From contig DVDT01000077.1 of the NCBI GenBank assembly GCA_015296085.1, positions 1 to 64,000 on the forward strand: a stretch of 64,000 nucleotides of DNA, read 5' to 3'. The notes beneath the pieces are model-generated. The model saw only the letters and a program-made list of their open reading frames with translations. It searched no databases and was not told the origin of the DNA. Positions 41,668 through 51,342 of this stretch are shown in pieces (position 1 is the stretch's first letter; every line of letters starts with the position of its first letter). The position numbers and the translations under genes were made by a program. The stretch comes from Trichormus sp. M33_DOE_039 (lineage in GTDB: Bacteria > Cyanobacteriota > Cyanobacteriia > Cyanobacteriales > Nostocaceae).

Positions 41668-42513
41668 TTAGTGGCAGGTTTTCCGTCTTTTAGCTGCCTC
41701 TTTCGGATAATCTCCTAACCATTCAGATTTAGGATTCATTTCAAATAAAGTTGTTTCTAACATTGATAGTAGTATATTTTTACGCCGCATAGTTTGTTTG
41801 CGAAATATTGCTGCTTGTTCTTCTATTCTTTGAAAGAAAGACCAGGAAGTATCGGTGGATAGATTGATATTTAAATCAGTCAAAATCTGCTGTCTAAATT
41901 TTAAATGAGATTGAAATAGTTCATCTAATTTCATATTGGAGTGATATCTTCTAATTTGTTTGGGATGTCGCCAAATATAGGATATGGCATCCACATTGCT
42001 AACTGCTTTATTAATTTCAGCTAACGCCCAATCCTGCTCTAAAATACTAAAAATACAAAGATGATGTGTAATAATTCCACCAGTTACTTGAAACAATTGA
42101 CCGATTTCCGCAAAACAATACTGTTGTGGATGGGCTAAACTTCGTGAAAATCCCAGAGCCGATGGTATATCATGATCTATCAATTGGATAAAACCCAGAG
42201 ATTCTAGGGTAGTGGTTTGCTCTGACAAAGTAGCTAAATCTAACCAAGGGTAATCTGTAGGAACTACTTTGTTAAACTGCACATCATCTGGTAATACTTT
42301 GATTAATTGAGACTTGAGATGAGATAAAAACCACAATAAAGGAAATATTGCTACAGCGACAACAACTATCAAACCAATGAAACCTGGCAAACTTAACAAA
42401 TTTGTTAGTTTCCAACCATTACTAGCCACAAGATATAAAAATAAGCAGAAACCAACTAGTAGATAACTAATCACAGATATCCAAAAATTTTTTATTCCCG
42501 CACTCAGTTGCAT
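41668..42513 (-). CDS. Membrane-anchored hypothetical protein
   Basis: 281-residue protein with two N-terminal membrane segments (WISVISYLLVGFCLFLYLVA and FIGLIVVVAVAIFPLLWFLS), then a cytosolic or periplasmic domain of about 210 residues (LATLSEQTTTLESLGFIQLI, RSLAHPQQYCFAEIGQLF). No family recognised. A short end (PKEAAKRRKTCH) is basic. It lies about 100 bp downstream of the giant kinase and may be transcribed with it. Confidence 0.75.
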   Translation of the reverse strand: MQLSAGIKNFWISVISYLLVGFCLFLYLVASNGWKLTNLLSLPGFIGLIVVVAVAIFPLLWFLSHLKSQLIKVLPDDVQFNKVVPTDYPWLDLATLSEQTTTLESLGFIQLIDHDIPSALGFSRSLAHPQQYCFAEIGQLFQVTGGIITHHLCIFSILEQDWALAEINKAVSNVDAISYIWRHPKQIRRYHSNMKLDELFQSHLKFRQQILTDLNINLSTDTSWSFFQRIEEQAAIFRKQTMRRKNILLSMLETTLFEMNPKSEWLGDYPKEAAKRRKTCH

Positions 42514-42613
42514 TGCTGACTCTCTTTCTAGGCTGTTACCTTTTTAGAGTACCCAGCAAACCATCTGCAATATCTATAGGGGATACATTTAGCTAGTTTC
42601 TGTCTATTGGCTA

Positions 42614-45600
42614 TCATCTTGGTAGTGTAATTACAAACTCTGCTCCTTGGTTTTGTGAAGAATTGACAGTGAGAATACCATCATGTTTTTCCACAATAAT
42701 TTGACGGGCGATCGCTAATCCTAAACCTGTGCCTTTACCAACCATTTTCGTAGTATAAAGATGGTCAAAGATTTTATTTTTAACTTCTTGAGTCATCCCT
42801 AATCCATTATCCTTAATACTGATTTTGACTTGCTTGTAATCATCACTCAGTTTAGTAGTAATGGTGATGAGGTTGGGGTGAGCTTGAATATCATTAAAAC
42901 TCCTTCCAATATTTGACTCTTCTAGTGCATCAATAGCGTTTGCCAACAAATTCATAAATACCTGATTTAACTGTCCAGGAAAACATTCTATTAGGGGTAA
43001 ATCACCGTAATTTTTAATAACTTCGATTGCTGGATGGTTTTCATTGGCTTTGAGCCGATGTTTGAGAATCAAAATAGTGCTATCTAAGCCGTTGTGGATG
43101 TTGAATGGCACTTTATATTCAGCATCAGCACGAGAAAATGTACGCAAGCTATTACTAATTTCGCGGATACGTTGCACCCCTTCTTTCATCGAATAAACTA
43201 ATTTTGGCAAATCTTCTCGTAGATATTTTAAATCAATATTTTCCCTTGCAGACTCAATTTCTTCACCTGGAACGGGAAATTTTTCTTCATAAAGATCGAT
43301 TAAATTAAATAAATCTTGCACACCTTCGTATGCTGGTTGAATATTACCGTTAATAAAGCCAACAGGGTTATTTATTTCGTGAGCAACACCCGCAACAAGA
43401 TTACCTAAAGCCGACATTTTTTCGCCTTGAACAATTTGTAATTGTGCTTGTTGTAGGTTTTGCAGTGCTTGTTCTAGTTCCTGAGATTTTTGTTGGACGA
43501 TCGCCTCTGCTTGTTTGCGTTCAGTAATATCTAGAATTACCCCATCCCACACTATAGAACCATCCTCTTGTGCTTCTGGTTGAGACACAACTTGAATCCA
43601 TTTCAATTGGCCTGTGGGTGTAATGATGCGCCATTCATGTTGAAAAGGCGTGAGATTTTGTGCTGATTCCAACATCAGCTGCTCAATTTCGGCAACATCA
43701 TCAGGATGTTCTAAAGTACGTAAACTCTTATTTTGAGACATTAATTCCTCTGCTGTTACGCCGTAAAGTTTGTAGCAGCCAGAACTGATATATGGCATGG
43801 AAGCACTACCATCCGCAGTGACGTGGAGTTTGTAAATCACCCCAGGAATATTATTAGCCAGCTTCTGTAAAAGAGCTTTACTTGCTTGTAAATCGGTATA
43901 AAGTCGAGCATTCCCTAGCGCAATGCTGGCTTGAGTACAGAGGAAATGTAAAACAACTAAGCGATCGCTGGTAAAGACCCCTTGAGTCAGTTGATTTTCT
44001 AGATAAAGAATACCCACCAAATGCCCTTGATTGAGAATTGGCATACATAACGCACTCTTGGGTTGTACAAAGTGCATATATTCGCCAATCAATCCTGGAA
44101 TATCTGTTCGCAGGTTGTCAATGACTACTGTTTCTTGGGTGTTTTTAACGTAATAGATTAGTTGTCTGGGAATTTCTGCACAAGTTTCTATTGATTGTAT
44201 GTCTAGGATAGTTTCTATTTCACACCCAGAATTCGCTTCGTGATCGATATAAGTAATTGCTTGTACTTGCCAAGTATCTGCTTGCGGCAAAATTAATACA
44301 GTTTTTTCCGCACCAGAGTTTTCTAAAATGATGCGGGTGAGACTAATGATCAGTTGATCTAATTCGATGGAACTGGAAATGGCTTGAGCAGCCTTGAGGA
44401 TAGAGGTAAAATCGAGAGCATCAGAAATACTATGGTTGCTACTACTAGAAGTCTGAGTGGAAGAAGAAGTCCGAGTAAAGCCGATATTGGCGATGGTTTC
44501 AAGGGGATTCAGGCTGAGTTGTCGCTGTTGCAGAATCGGTTGCAATAGTTGGGGATAACGTTTCTCTAAATCATCAATTTTGCTTAATGCTCCCCAACGG
44601 GCGTAGCAGTAATAAGCCTCCTGCATATAGCCTGCGGCGACTTTCTCTTTACCCCATTCTAAATAAAACTTGGCAGCAAGTTCATTAGCGATCGCTTCTT
44701 CGTGGATATATTCGTTGATTTTAGCCTCAGTAATGGCGCGATCGTACAAATCTATGGCTTCAATCCCTCTACCAGAAATTTTCAGCATTTCCGCAGATAA
44801 CAACAGATATCGATGTTGAAAGTTCTCTGGGCAATTATCGGCCCATTTTTTGATAATTTGCTGATGTTGTTGCAGAATCTGCCAATGCTGCTGTTTATCC
44901 TGTGGTGTCGCCGTTTTGTAGAGTCCTGCCAAACACAGGGGATAATAGAAATGGTATTGCATAATGGGGAAAAACCCAGCGTTAGCAGGTAGGGTTTTTT
45001 GTACTTCTACTGCTGCTGCAACCCCATCTGCATAACGCCCATAAAGGTATGAAAGTTGTAGCTTGAGAAAGCAGTACCAATTAATTCCATGTTCAAAGTT
45101 CTGCTTTTGTCGCCAAACGTCTATATATGGAACTTCCTGGTCGTGGCGATCGCTTAATAAATCCGTTTTTTGAGAGGAGTCTTGCAGGTTCAGTAGGAAC
45201 TGTCGCTGTAATGTAAAGGCATACAGCATATTGACATCGTTTACCTGCTGTACATAACTCAAATATTTCTCAGTTTCCACATACACATCAGCGAGGCGAT
45301 CGCCTTTGGTTAACATTGCCCAAATCAGAAACGAAACCGCCCAGACACCAAATACCACATCTCCTGCTTCTCGGCTAGTTTGAAACGATTGCCGAGACAC
45401 TGCTAAATTCGTTTTCAAATGCCGATTATAAGGATTGATCGTGTGTGCAAATATATTATTAGTCTTATAAATAAATTTAGTGCTATTGAAATGGCGATCA
45501 AGTTTTAAAGCTAATGTTCCAAACTCATAAGCTGTTTGATAATCTCCTTGATTTGCCAAACTCATGCCATAAAGACAATAAGCAAAACCAGAGGCTTGAG

Positions 45601-48463
45601 CATTACCATATTTTAACGATAAATTAATCATGAGTAGAGAACTGAGCATAGCCAAGTGTTGATGACCTGCCATATAAGTAGCAGCCCAAAGGTCAGCTAA
45701 AAGACTCATACAAACCTTCTTAATAGAGTCTGTCATTTCCGGTAGATTAAATAAATCTGCTGGACGAATTTTTGCCAGTTTAATGTTTAAATCTTTTAGT
45801 TCATTTTTGATGGCGGCTTGTTGTTCTTCAACGGTGAGTGGAAGTGGCATTTCCATAACTCTCAACCCTTGCAATCCCGCTTCACAAGCAGCTTGAATAT
45901 TTTCACCTTGAGTCATTTTCAAATACATTTGAATAGCATAAATATCTGCTATATCAAACTTGTCTTCAGCATGATGTAATGCTAAATCAAATAGTTGTTC
46001 AGCTTGCTTTAAATTGCCAGTTAAATACTCACATTCTGCAAGTTCTCGATATAATCCAAATGTGAGCTTGTAATGAGTATTCCAACTATTTTCCAGCAGC
46101 AATTCTATACCTGCCGTTAAGTATTTTGCTGCTGCTGTGTAAGCAGTAGCAGCTTTAGCTTTCCTCCCAGCTATCAGATTTAATTGAGCCACATCATATT
46201 TTTCTGATTGTTGAGTAATCAGATCAATGCCTTGGTTTAACTGACTGACAATCTCAAAAATACTGACTTCCGAACCCTCAGATGATGTGTTTTGTAAGAG
46301 TAATCGACCAATTGTTAAATGCGTGAATTTCTTCTGAGATTCAGGAATTAAAGAATAAGCAGCTTGTTGCACACGGTCATGCAAGAATTTATAAGCAACA
46401 ATCTCAGAACTTTCCTGACTAACTGCTTGATTTACCTCACCAACATAAAACTTATAAATATCACTTTGGGGCAGAATTAATCCCTCTTGCAAAGCATTCC
46501 ACAAATAAGTAGCAGTTTCTATTACTGACTGTTCAGAAACAATAGCTAATATTTTCAAATCAAATTGATTACCAATGCAAGCAGCTAGTTTGAGGACTTG
46601 TTGAGTTGAATCAGGTAGCTTTCGCAATTGAAATCCCATGAATTCTACCACATCCTCTGTCAGTGCTTGCTGATTAATTTGTGTAATGTCACATTGCCAA
46701 CAACCCTCTGATATATTAAACTCAATCAAACTATCTTGGTGTAATGCTTTAAGAAACTGTGTAGCAAAAAATGGATTGCCTTGGGTTTTCTGATAGACTA
46801 ATTGTGAGAGAGACCATGCTGACTCTTCAACGCAACCCAATGTATCAGCTACTAACTGATTCAGTTTTAAATAACTGAGATTTTGCAATGTAATAGTATT
46901 AACTCTTGCGGTTATTTGCTGAATTTTTTCTAGAGTTAATATCAAGGAATGCGTAGGGTTGACTTCATTATCTCTATATGCACCAATTAATAGTAAATGC
47001 CTATTATTCACATTACCAATTAATAATTCTATGAGTTGCAATGAAGAGGAATCAGCCCATTGCAAATCATCCAAGAACATCACGAGTGGATGCTCTTGAT
47101 TACTAAATACTTGAATGAATTTTTGTAGTAATAAATTAAATCTGTTTTGAGCAGCACTACCGGATAATTCTGGTACTGGTGGTTGCTGTCCAATAATGAT
47201 CTCTAGTTCGGGAATCACTTCAATAATTATTTGCCCACTTTCCCCTAATGCTGAAATAATTTTAGTCTTCCATTTTTGTATGACTGCGTCTGGCTCTGTT
47301 AATAATTGCCACATTAAATTACGGAATGCTTGCACAAATGCAGAAAAGGGAATATTGCGATTGAATTGATCGAATTTTCCTTTGATAAAGTAACCACGTT
47401 GTTTAACTATCGGTTTATGAACTTCGTTGATTACTGCTGTTTTACCAATTCCCGAAAATCCTGCTACCAGCATTAATTCTGATGTGCCTTGAGCAACTCG
47501 TTCAAAAGCATCTAGTAATATTTGCACTTCTCGCTCTCGTCCATAGAGCTTTTCTGGAATTATAAAACGGTTGATAATATCTCTTTTTCCTATTTCAAAC
47601 GCTGGAATTTCTCCTGTTTTTGTTAAGTTATGCAAACATGTTTCCAAATCATATTTTAAACCCCAAGCACTTTGATAGCGTTCCTCAGCATTTTTCGCCA
47701 TTAGTTTGGTAATAATTTGCGAAATTACCTCTGGAACATCAGGATTGATCTGATGTGGTGGTATTGCTTGTTTTGCTAGATGGGCGTGGACTAATTCGAT
47801 TGGATCATCAGACTGAAAGGGTAATTGTCCAGTTAAGATTTCGTAGAAAGTGACCCCAAGAGAGTAAAAATCTGTACGATAGTCAACTCCCCGGTTCATG
47901 CGCCCAGTTTGTTCAGGAGATAAATAGACTAGAGTTCCTTCCAAAACATTCAGACTCTGGATTTCTTGCACTTCTCGTGGTAGTAGGGAAGCGATACTAA
48001 AATCTATGACTTTTACTTGTTTTGTCTCTGGATTAATTAAAATGTTGGCGGGCTTAATATCTTTATGAATGACACGCTCGCTATGCAGTTGGTTTAAGAT
48101 ATCTGCAATCAGAATCGCAACTTGCAAAAAATTGATGATATATCGCGTATTTCTCTGCTCTATTCCCCATTCTTTGAGGGATATTCCGCCAAAATCTTCC
48201 ATAACTAAAGCGTAACCATTATGGTAGGTTTCTAAACTGTAGGGTTGAACTACACCAGGTAGATCGAGATTTTTGGCAATGACATACTGGTTGCGAAATT
48301 GTAAAAGTTCATGAAAGCTAGGGTATTCTGAACGCATCAGCTTAATCACTACAGATTTTTGGTCTTGCTCCCGTATTCCTCGGTAAACTAGCGTCCGTGT
48401 ACCGGAATAAATTTTGTCTTTGATACTATAACCAGGGAGTTGAGCCTCAAATATGCTGACCAT
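42614..48463 (-). CDS. Serine/threonine kinase - AAA ATPase - GAF/PAS - histidine kinase fusion
   Basis: 1,949-residue multidomain signalling protein. The N-terminal STK has K41 (VVIKLMRS), HKDIKPANI (133-135 HKD) and DFS 154-156. An AAA_16 module has VAGFSGIGKTAV (about 334) and VMFLDDLQWADS. A long helical TPR-like region runs to about 1300, then GAF (about 1360-1520), PAS (about 1540-1650, WRIITPTGQLKWIQV) and a histidine kinase with GVAHEINNPVGFING, an N-box MNLLANAIDALEE, DNGLGM and GKGTGLGLAIARQI. This is the giant multi-sensor kinase typical of Nostocales. It may pass signals from AAA/STK to His phosphorylation, but the input is unknown. Ends 100 bp before the next gene. Confidence 0.93.
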   Translation of the reverse strand: MVSIFEAQLPGYSIKDKIYSGTRTLVYRGIREQDQKSVVIKLMRSEYPSFHELLQFRNQYVIAKNLDLPGVVQPYSLETYHNGYALVMEDFGGISLKEWGIEQRNTRYIINFLQVAILIADILNQLHSERVIHKDIKPANILINPETKQVKVIDFSIASLLPREVQEIQSLNVLEGTLVYLSPEQTGRMNRGVDYRTDFYSLGVTFYEILTGQLPFQSDDPIELVHAHLAKQAIPPHQINPDVPEVISQIITKLMAKNAEERYQSAWGLKYDLETCLHNLTKTGEIPAFEIGKRDIINRFIIPEKLYGREREVQILLDAFERVAQGTSELMLVAGFSGIGKTAVINEVHKPIVKQRGYFIKGKFDQFNRNIPFSAFVQAFRNLMWQLLTEPDAVIQKWKTKIISALGESGQIIIEVIPELEIIIGQQPPVPELSGSAAQNRFNLLLQKFIQVFSNQEHPLVMFLDDLQWADSSSLQLIELLIGNVNNRHLLLIGAYRDNEVNPTHSLILTLEKIQQITARVNTITLQNLSYLKLNQLVADTLGCVEESAWSLSQLVYQKTQGNPFFATQFLKALHQDSLIEFNISEGCWQCDITQINQQALTEDVVEFMGFQLRKLPDSTQQVLKLAACIGNQFDLKILAIVSEQSVIETATYLWNALQEGLILPQSDIYKFYVGEVNQAVSQESSEIVAYKFLHDRVQQAAYSLIPESQKKFTHLTIGRLLLQNTSSEGSEVSIFEIVSQLNQGIDLITQQSEKYDVAQLNLIAGRKAKAATAYTAAAKYLTAGIELLLENSWNTHYKLTFGLYRELAECEYLTGNLKQAEQLFDLALHHAEDKFDIADIYAIQMYLKMTQGENIQAACEAGLQGLRVMEMPLPLTVEEQQAAIKNELKDLNIKLAKIRPADLFNLPEMTDSIKKVCMSLLADLWAATYMAGHQHLAMLSSLLMINLSLKYGNAQASGFAYCLYGMSLANQGDYQTAYEFGTLALKLDRHFNSTKFIYKTNNIFAHTINPYNRHLKTNLAVSRQSFQTSREAGDVVFGVWAVSFLIWAMLTKGDRLADVYVETEKYLSYVQQVNDVNMLYAFTLQRQFLLNLQDSSQKTDLLSDRHDQEVPYIDVWRQKQNFEHGINWYCFLKLQLSYLYGRYADGVAAAVEVQKTLPANAGFFPIMQYHFYYPLCLAGLYKTATPQDKQQHWQILQQHQQIIKKWADNCPENFQHRYLLLSAEMLKISGRGIEAIDLYDRAITEAKINEYIHEEAIANELAAKFYLEWGKEKVAAGYMQEAYYCYARWGALSKIDDLEKRYPQLLQPILQQRQLSLNPLETIANIGFTRTSSSTQTSSSSNHSISDALDFTSILKAAQAISSSIELDQLIISLTRIILENSGAEKTVLILPQADTWQVQAITYIDHEANSGCEIETILDIQSIETCAEIPRQLIYYVKNTQETVVIDNLRTDIPGLIGEYMHFVQPKSALCMPILNQGHLVGILYLENQLTQGVFTSDRLVVLHFLCTQASIALGNARLYTDLQASKALLQKLANNIPGVIYKLHVTADGSASMPYISSGCYKLYGVTAEELMSQNKSLRTLEHPDDVAEIEQLMLESAQNLTPFQHEWRIITPTGQLKWIQVVSQPEAQEDGSIVWDGVILDITERKQAEAIVQQKSQELEQALQNLQQAQLQIVQGEKMSALGNLVAGVAHEINNPVGFINGNIQPAYEGVQDLFNLIDLYEEKFPVPGEEIESARENIDLKYLREDLPKLVYSMKEGVQRIREISNSLRTFSRADAEYKVPFNIHNGLDSTILILKHRLKANENHPAIEVIKNYGDLPLIECFPGQLNQVFMNLLANAIDALEESNIGRSFNDIQAHPNLITITTKLSDDYKQVKISIKDNGLGMTQEVKNKIFDHLYTTKMVGKGTGLGLAIARQIIVEKHDGILTVNSSQNQGAEFVITLPR

Positions 48464-48775
48464 AGCTACTATCTCTTACTAATCTGGAGTTAGTGTTCCC
48501 AGTCCGCATTCCAAATTTGCCAAAAAGCGATCGCCTCACTACACTAGTTAATTCTGAAGATTGGCATTTCATAACGGTGAGATGAATTGAGGAATGCAGG
48601 GAGAGACACTTGATCAAGTTATTATCATCTCTCAACCCAACAATGTCCCAAAATTTACAAAGCAGTTTAGTTTTGTTGACTGTTAACGCTTAATGGTTAA
48701 CAGTCAACACCAAATCCGAAAAGATATGCTTAGATACGTAAAAGCTTATGTATTTTTAGTTGCATCGTCAAAAAC
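48464..48775. other. Intergenic region between phoD and the giant kinase gene
   Basis: A 312-bp gap upstream of the giant kinase. A TGTTAACGCTTAATGGTTAACA dyad (about 48681-48702) could be a small hairpin. One minus-strand frame here overlaps the kinase start and shows no features. Nothing else is seen. Confidence 0.45.
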
Positions 48776-50374
48776 TTATGCTTCTGATGGCAAATCTACA
48801 CTGTAAACTACTTGTCCAGCTAAATTACGTATTGATACTGTCATCACTTTTGTTGCAGCATTGATTTTGACTGCACCAAAGAATTGTAAACCTTCACTTG
48901 GGGGTCGATTTGCTCTTGTACCAGCAGGAAGACTTTGAAATCTCAACTGTGGCCCGAAAGTATTTTCTAATTGATTTGGCCCGAATGTCCCAGCGTTGAG
49001 AGGCCCAGCAACAAATTCCCAGAAAGGTTTGAAGTCTTGAAACTGTGCTGCGTTGGGGTCGTAATAGTGGGCTGCTGCATAATGCACATCAGCAGTTATC
49101 CACACGACATTCTTGATATTTCTGTGTTTGATAAATCGTAGTAAGTCGGCTATTTCTAATTCTCTCCCTAAAGGCACGCCGTTGTCTGCGTTAGCCCAAG
49201 CCTCAAAGTCTCTGCTACCATCTCGCACAATCAGTCCCAAAGGCATATCACTAGAAATTACTTTCCATGTAGCTTTGGATGTTAGCAATTGCCGTTTGAT
49301 CCATTGTATCTGTTGGCTACCCAGCATATCAGTATCTGGGCCGGGAACTGGCTGAGTATTGGGAGTATTTCGCCCTCTGTAGGTGCGCTCATCGAGCATG
49401 AAAATATCTAACAAGGGGCTATAGTTGAAGGAGCGATAAATTCTAGCTTGCTCGGTGTTATTGGTTGTGTAGCCAATGGGCATATACTCTAAGAATGCTT
49501 GTCTTGCTCTTTGTGCTAGCAAGTTTACATCCTTAACTACATAGCGGTTATCAGTGAGTATTTCGCCTGGATACCAGTTATTTGTAACTTCATGGTCGTC
49601 CCATTGTGCCAACATGGGAACTTCGGCGTTAAAACGCTTCACGTTGTCATCTAGCAAGTTGTATTGATAGTTCCCACGAAATTCTTTGAGGGTTTCCGCG
49701 ACTTTAGATTTTTCTTCTGTGGTGATATTACGCCAGATTATGCCATTGCCTAGTGGTACTTCTGCTGAAATTGGGTTATCAGCGTAGATAGTATCGCCAC
49801 AATGCACGAAGAAGTCGGGTTGCAGTTGGCGCATGGTTTCGTAAATTCTCATCCCACCAAATTCAGGATTTATGCCCCAACCTTGACCGACGGTATCTCC
49901 ACCCCAAACAAATAATATATCTCTACCAGTGATAGCAGGGGTGCGAAAACTGCCATTTACGGGTTCACTGTAGGTATCATGATTTAAATCTTGGAACAGT
50001 ACCCGATAAAAAATTTGTTGATTAGGTGGTAGATTTCTCAGATTTAATCTGGCTGTAAAGTCACTAGCTTCTAAAGCTTGTGGCCCTAAAACACGTTGCA
50101 CATTATTAAAAGATGGGCTAGTGGAATATTCTACGATCATTCTTGAGGCGCGATCGCTCTTACTCCAAATCACCACATTATTACTAGTAATATCCCCAGT
50201 CGCTACACCATAAGGTACAGTCGGACGCATTTGCTCAGAGGTAATAATTGCTGGTGCTTGCCCAAAAACTGAAGATTTTGATAACAGATTTGTGGTGATA
50301 ATTCCACCTGCTGTTACTGCTGAATTTAGCAAAAATCGACGACGATTTAGCTTTAACGGATGATGAGATTTCAT
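48776..50374 (-). CDS. phoD: PhoD-type alkaline phosphatase / phosphodiesterase
   Basis: 532-residue exported phosphatase. The Tat-type signal (NRRRFLLNSAVTAGGIITTN) and the later VPYGVATGDITSNNVVIW identify PhoD. Metal and catalytic landmarks are FVWGGDTVGQG, PDFFVHCGDTIYADN, AQWDDHEVTNNW, MLDERTYRG and WITADVHYAAAH. ATG 50372-50374 is chosen as it starts the Tat signal; a GTG 17 codons upstream is the alternative. It hydrolyses phosphodiesters or monoesters in the periplasm and is usually induced by phosphate starvation, but no Pho box was identified. Confidence 0.92.
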   Translation of the reverse strand: MKSHHPLKLNRRRFLLNSAVTAGGIITTNLLSKSSVFGQAPAIITSEQMRPTVPYGVATGDITSNNVVIWSKSDRASRMIVEYSTSPSFNNVQRVLGPQALEASDFTARLNLRNLPPNQQIFYRVLFQDLNHDTYSEPVNGSFRTPAITGRDILFVWGGDTVGQGWGINPEFGGMRIYETMRQLQPDFFVHCGDTIYADNPISAEVPLGNGIIWRNITTEEKSKVAETLKEFRGNYQYNLLDDNVKRFNAEVPMLAQWDDHEVTNNWYPGEILTDNRYVVKDVNLLAQRARQAFLEYMPIGYTTNNTEQARIYRSFNYSPLLDIFMLDERTYRGRNTPNTQPVPGPDTDMLGSQQIQWIKRQLLTSKATWKVISSDMPLGLIVRDGSRDFEAWANADNGVPLGRELEIADLLRFIKHRNIKNVVWITADVHYAAAHYYDPNAAQFQDFKPFWEFVAGPLNAGTFGPNQLENTFGPQLRFQSLPAGTRANRPPSEGLQFFGAVKINAATKVMTVSIRNLAGQVVYSVDLPSEA

Positions 50375-50721
50375 ACTAATTAATAGAATATCTAGCAAAG
50401 GTCTTACAGGATAAGTGTTTACCACAAGCTGTTATGGCAACAAGTAAAGATAGAGTTATCCATTGGTTAATAAAAATTACTTCAGAATACTTTATATAAT
50501 TTAATGTTTTACTGAAAAAGTATCATTTTACCTGAAATTAAATTTTGCTTAAACTCATCACCTAAAAATAAGCTCAAGCCAAGCATTCGCTTAAAAGTCA
50601 AAAGTCGAAGAAGAATCAGTTTACCACCTAAATAAATTTAGGAAAATCCAACTTTCTTCTCTTTTACTTTTGTTCCTTATTTTTACAAATTTTGCAAAAA
50701 TTTAACTTGAGGTTAATTGCA
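50375..50721. other. Divergent intergenic region
   Basis: AT-rich 347-bp gap between phoD (minus) and the exported protein (plus). It must contain both promoters, but I could not place Pho or sigma boxes with confidence. Confidence 0.45.
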
Positions 50722-51264
50722 ATGAAATTAGTGAAAAATTTAGTTTTTACTGCTGCTAGTTTAGCTATAGGTCTTTCTGTTGTAAATATTAAAACTGCAT
50801 CCGCGGCTATTGTAAATTATGCTCTCACTGTTGAAAGTCCTACGAAAACAGGCAAAGGATTTTTTAGTTTTGATGATGCAACTTTTAGCAGTGGTAGCTT
50901 TCCAGAAACAATAGTTAAGTCACTGTCTTTCCAATTTGATGGAGATTCTGATCTTTATACAGCACAAGATGACATTGCCTATCCTGACTTTCCTGTTGTA
51001 TCGTTAGTTTCATCTGCAACTGGTCAGCCATCTATAGAATTAAGTTATTTTTTCTTTGATAAAACTAATCCTACGGAATTTTATTATGAAATTGTTGGGG
51101 AAGATTTGACAATTCTGGATGGCACTTCTCAAAATACTGAAATTGGCTTTGGTAGAGTAACTTATACAAGAGTAACTGAACCTACAACTATGGGTGGTGC
51201 AGTAATAGTTTTAGGTATCAGTTTGATGGTCAATAAAAAAGCCAGAAAAAAAATAAAGGCTTAA
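50722..51264 (+). CDS. Exported protein with PEP-CTERM-like sorting tail
   Basis: 180-residue exported protein. The signal peptide is KLVKNLVFTAASLAIGLSVV ending ASAA. The body is strand-rich with TGKGFFSFDDATFSSG and SIELSYFFFDK. The C-terminus has a sorting-like module: TEPTTMGGAVIVLGISLMVN followed by KKARKKIKA, that is a PEP-like tripeptide (TEP), a hydrophobic stretch and a basic tail. Such tails are targets of an exosortase. The ATG at 50722 has TGAGG 10 nt upstream; an earlier start is less likely. Confidence 0.8.
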   Translation: MKLVKNLVFTAASLAIGLSVVNIKTASAAIVNYALTVESPTKTGKGFFSFDDATFSSGSFPETIVKSLSFQFDGDSDLYTAQDDIAYPDFPVVSLVSSATGQPSIELSYFFFDKTNPTEFYYEIVGEDLTILDGTSQNTEIGFGRVTYTRVTEPTTMGGAVIVLGISLMVNKKARKKIKA

Positions 51265-51342
51265 TCTTGGTGCAGTAAGTATCGCAGGTTACGGGGTTAA
51301 AAGTTTTTTGCTAGCTGAGTTTCCCCAGTCCTCAGTCACCTT

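Noticed and set aside
41494-41718. 74-codon plus-strand frame that overlaps the end of the 41668 gene
   Set aside because: It runs antisense into a real gene and through the 25-bp repeat, with no family features.
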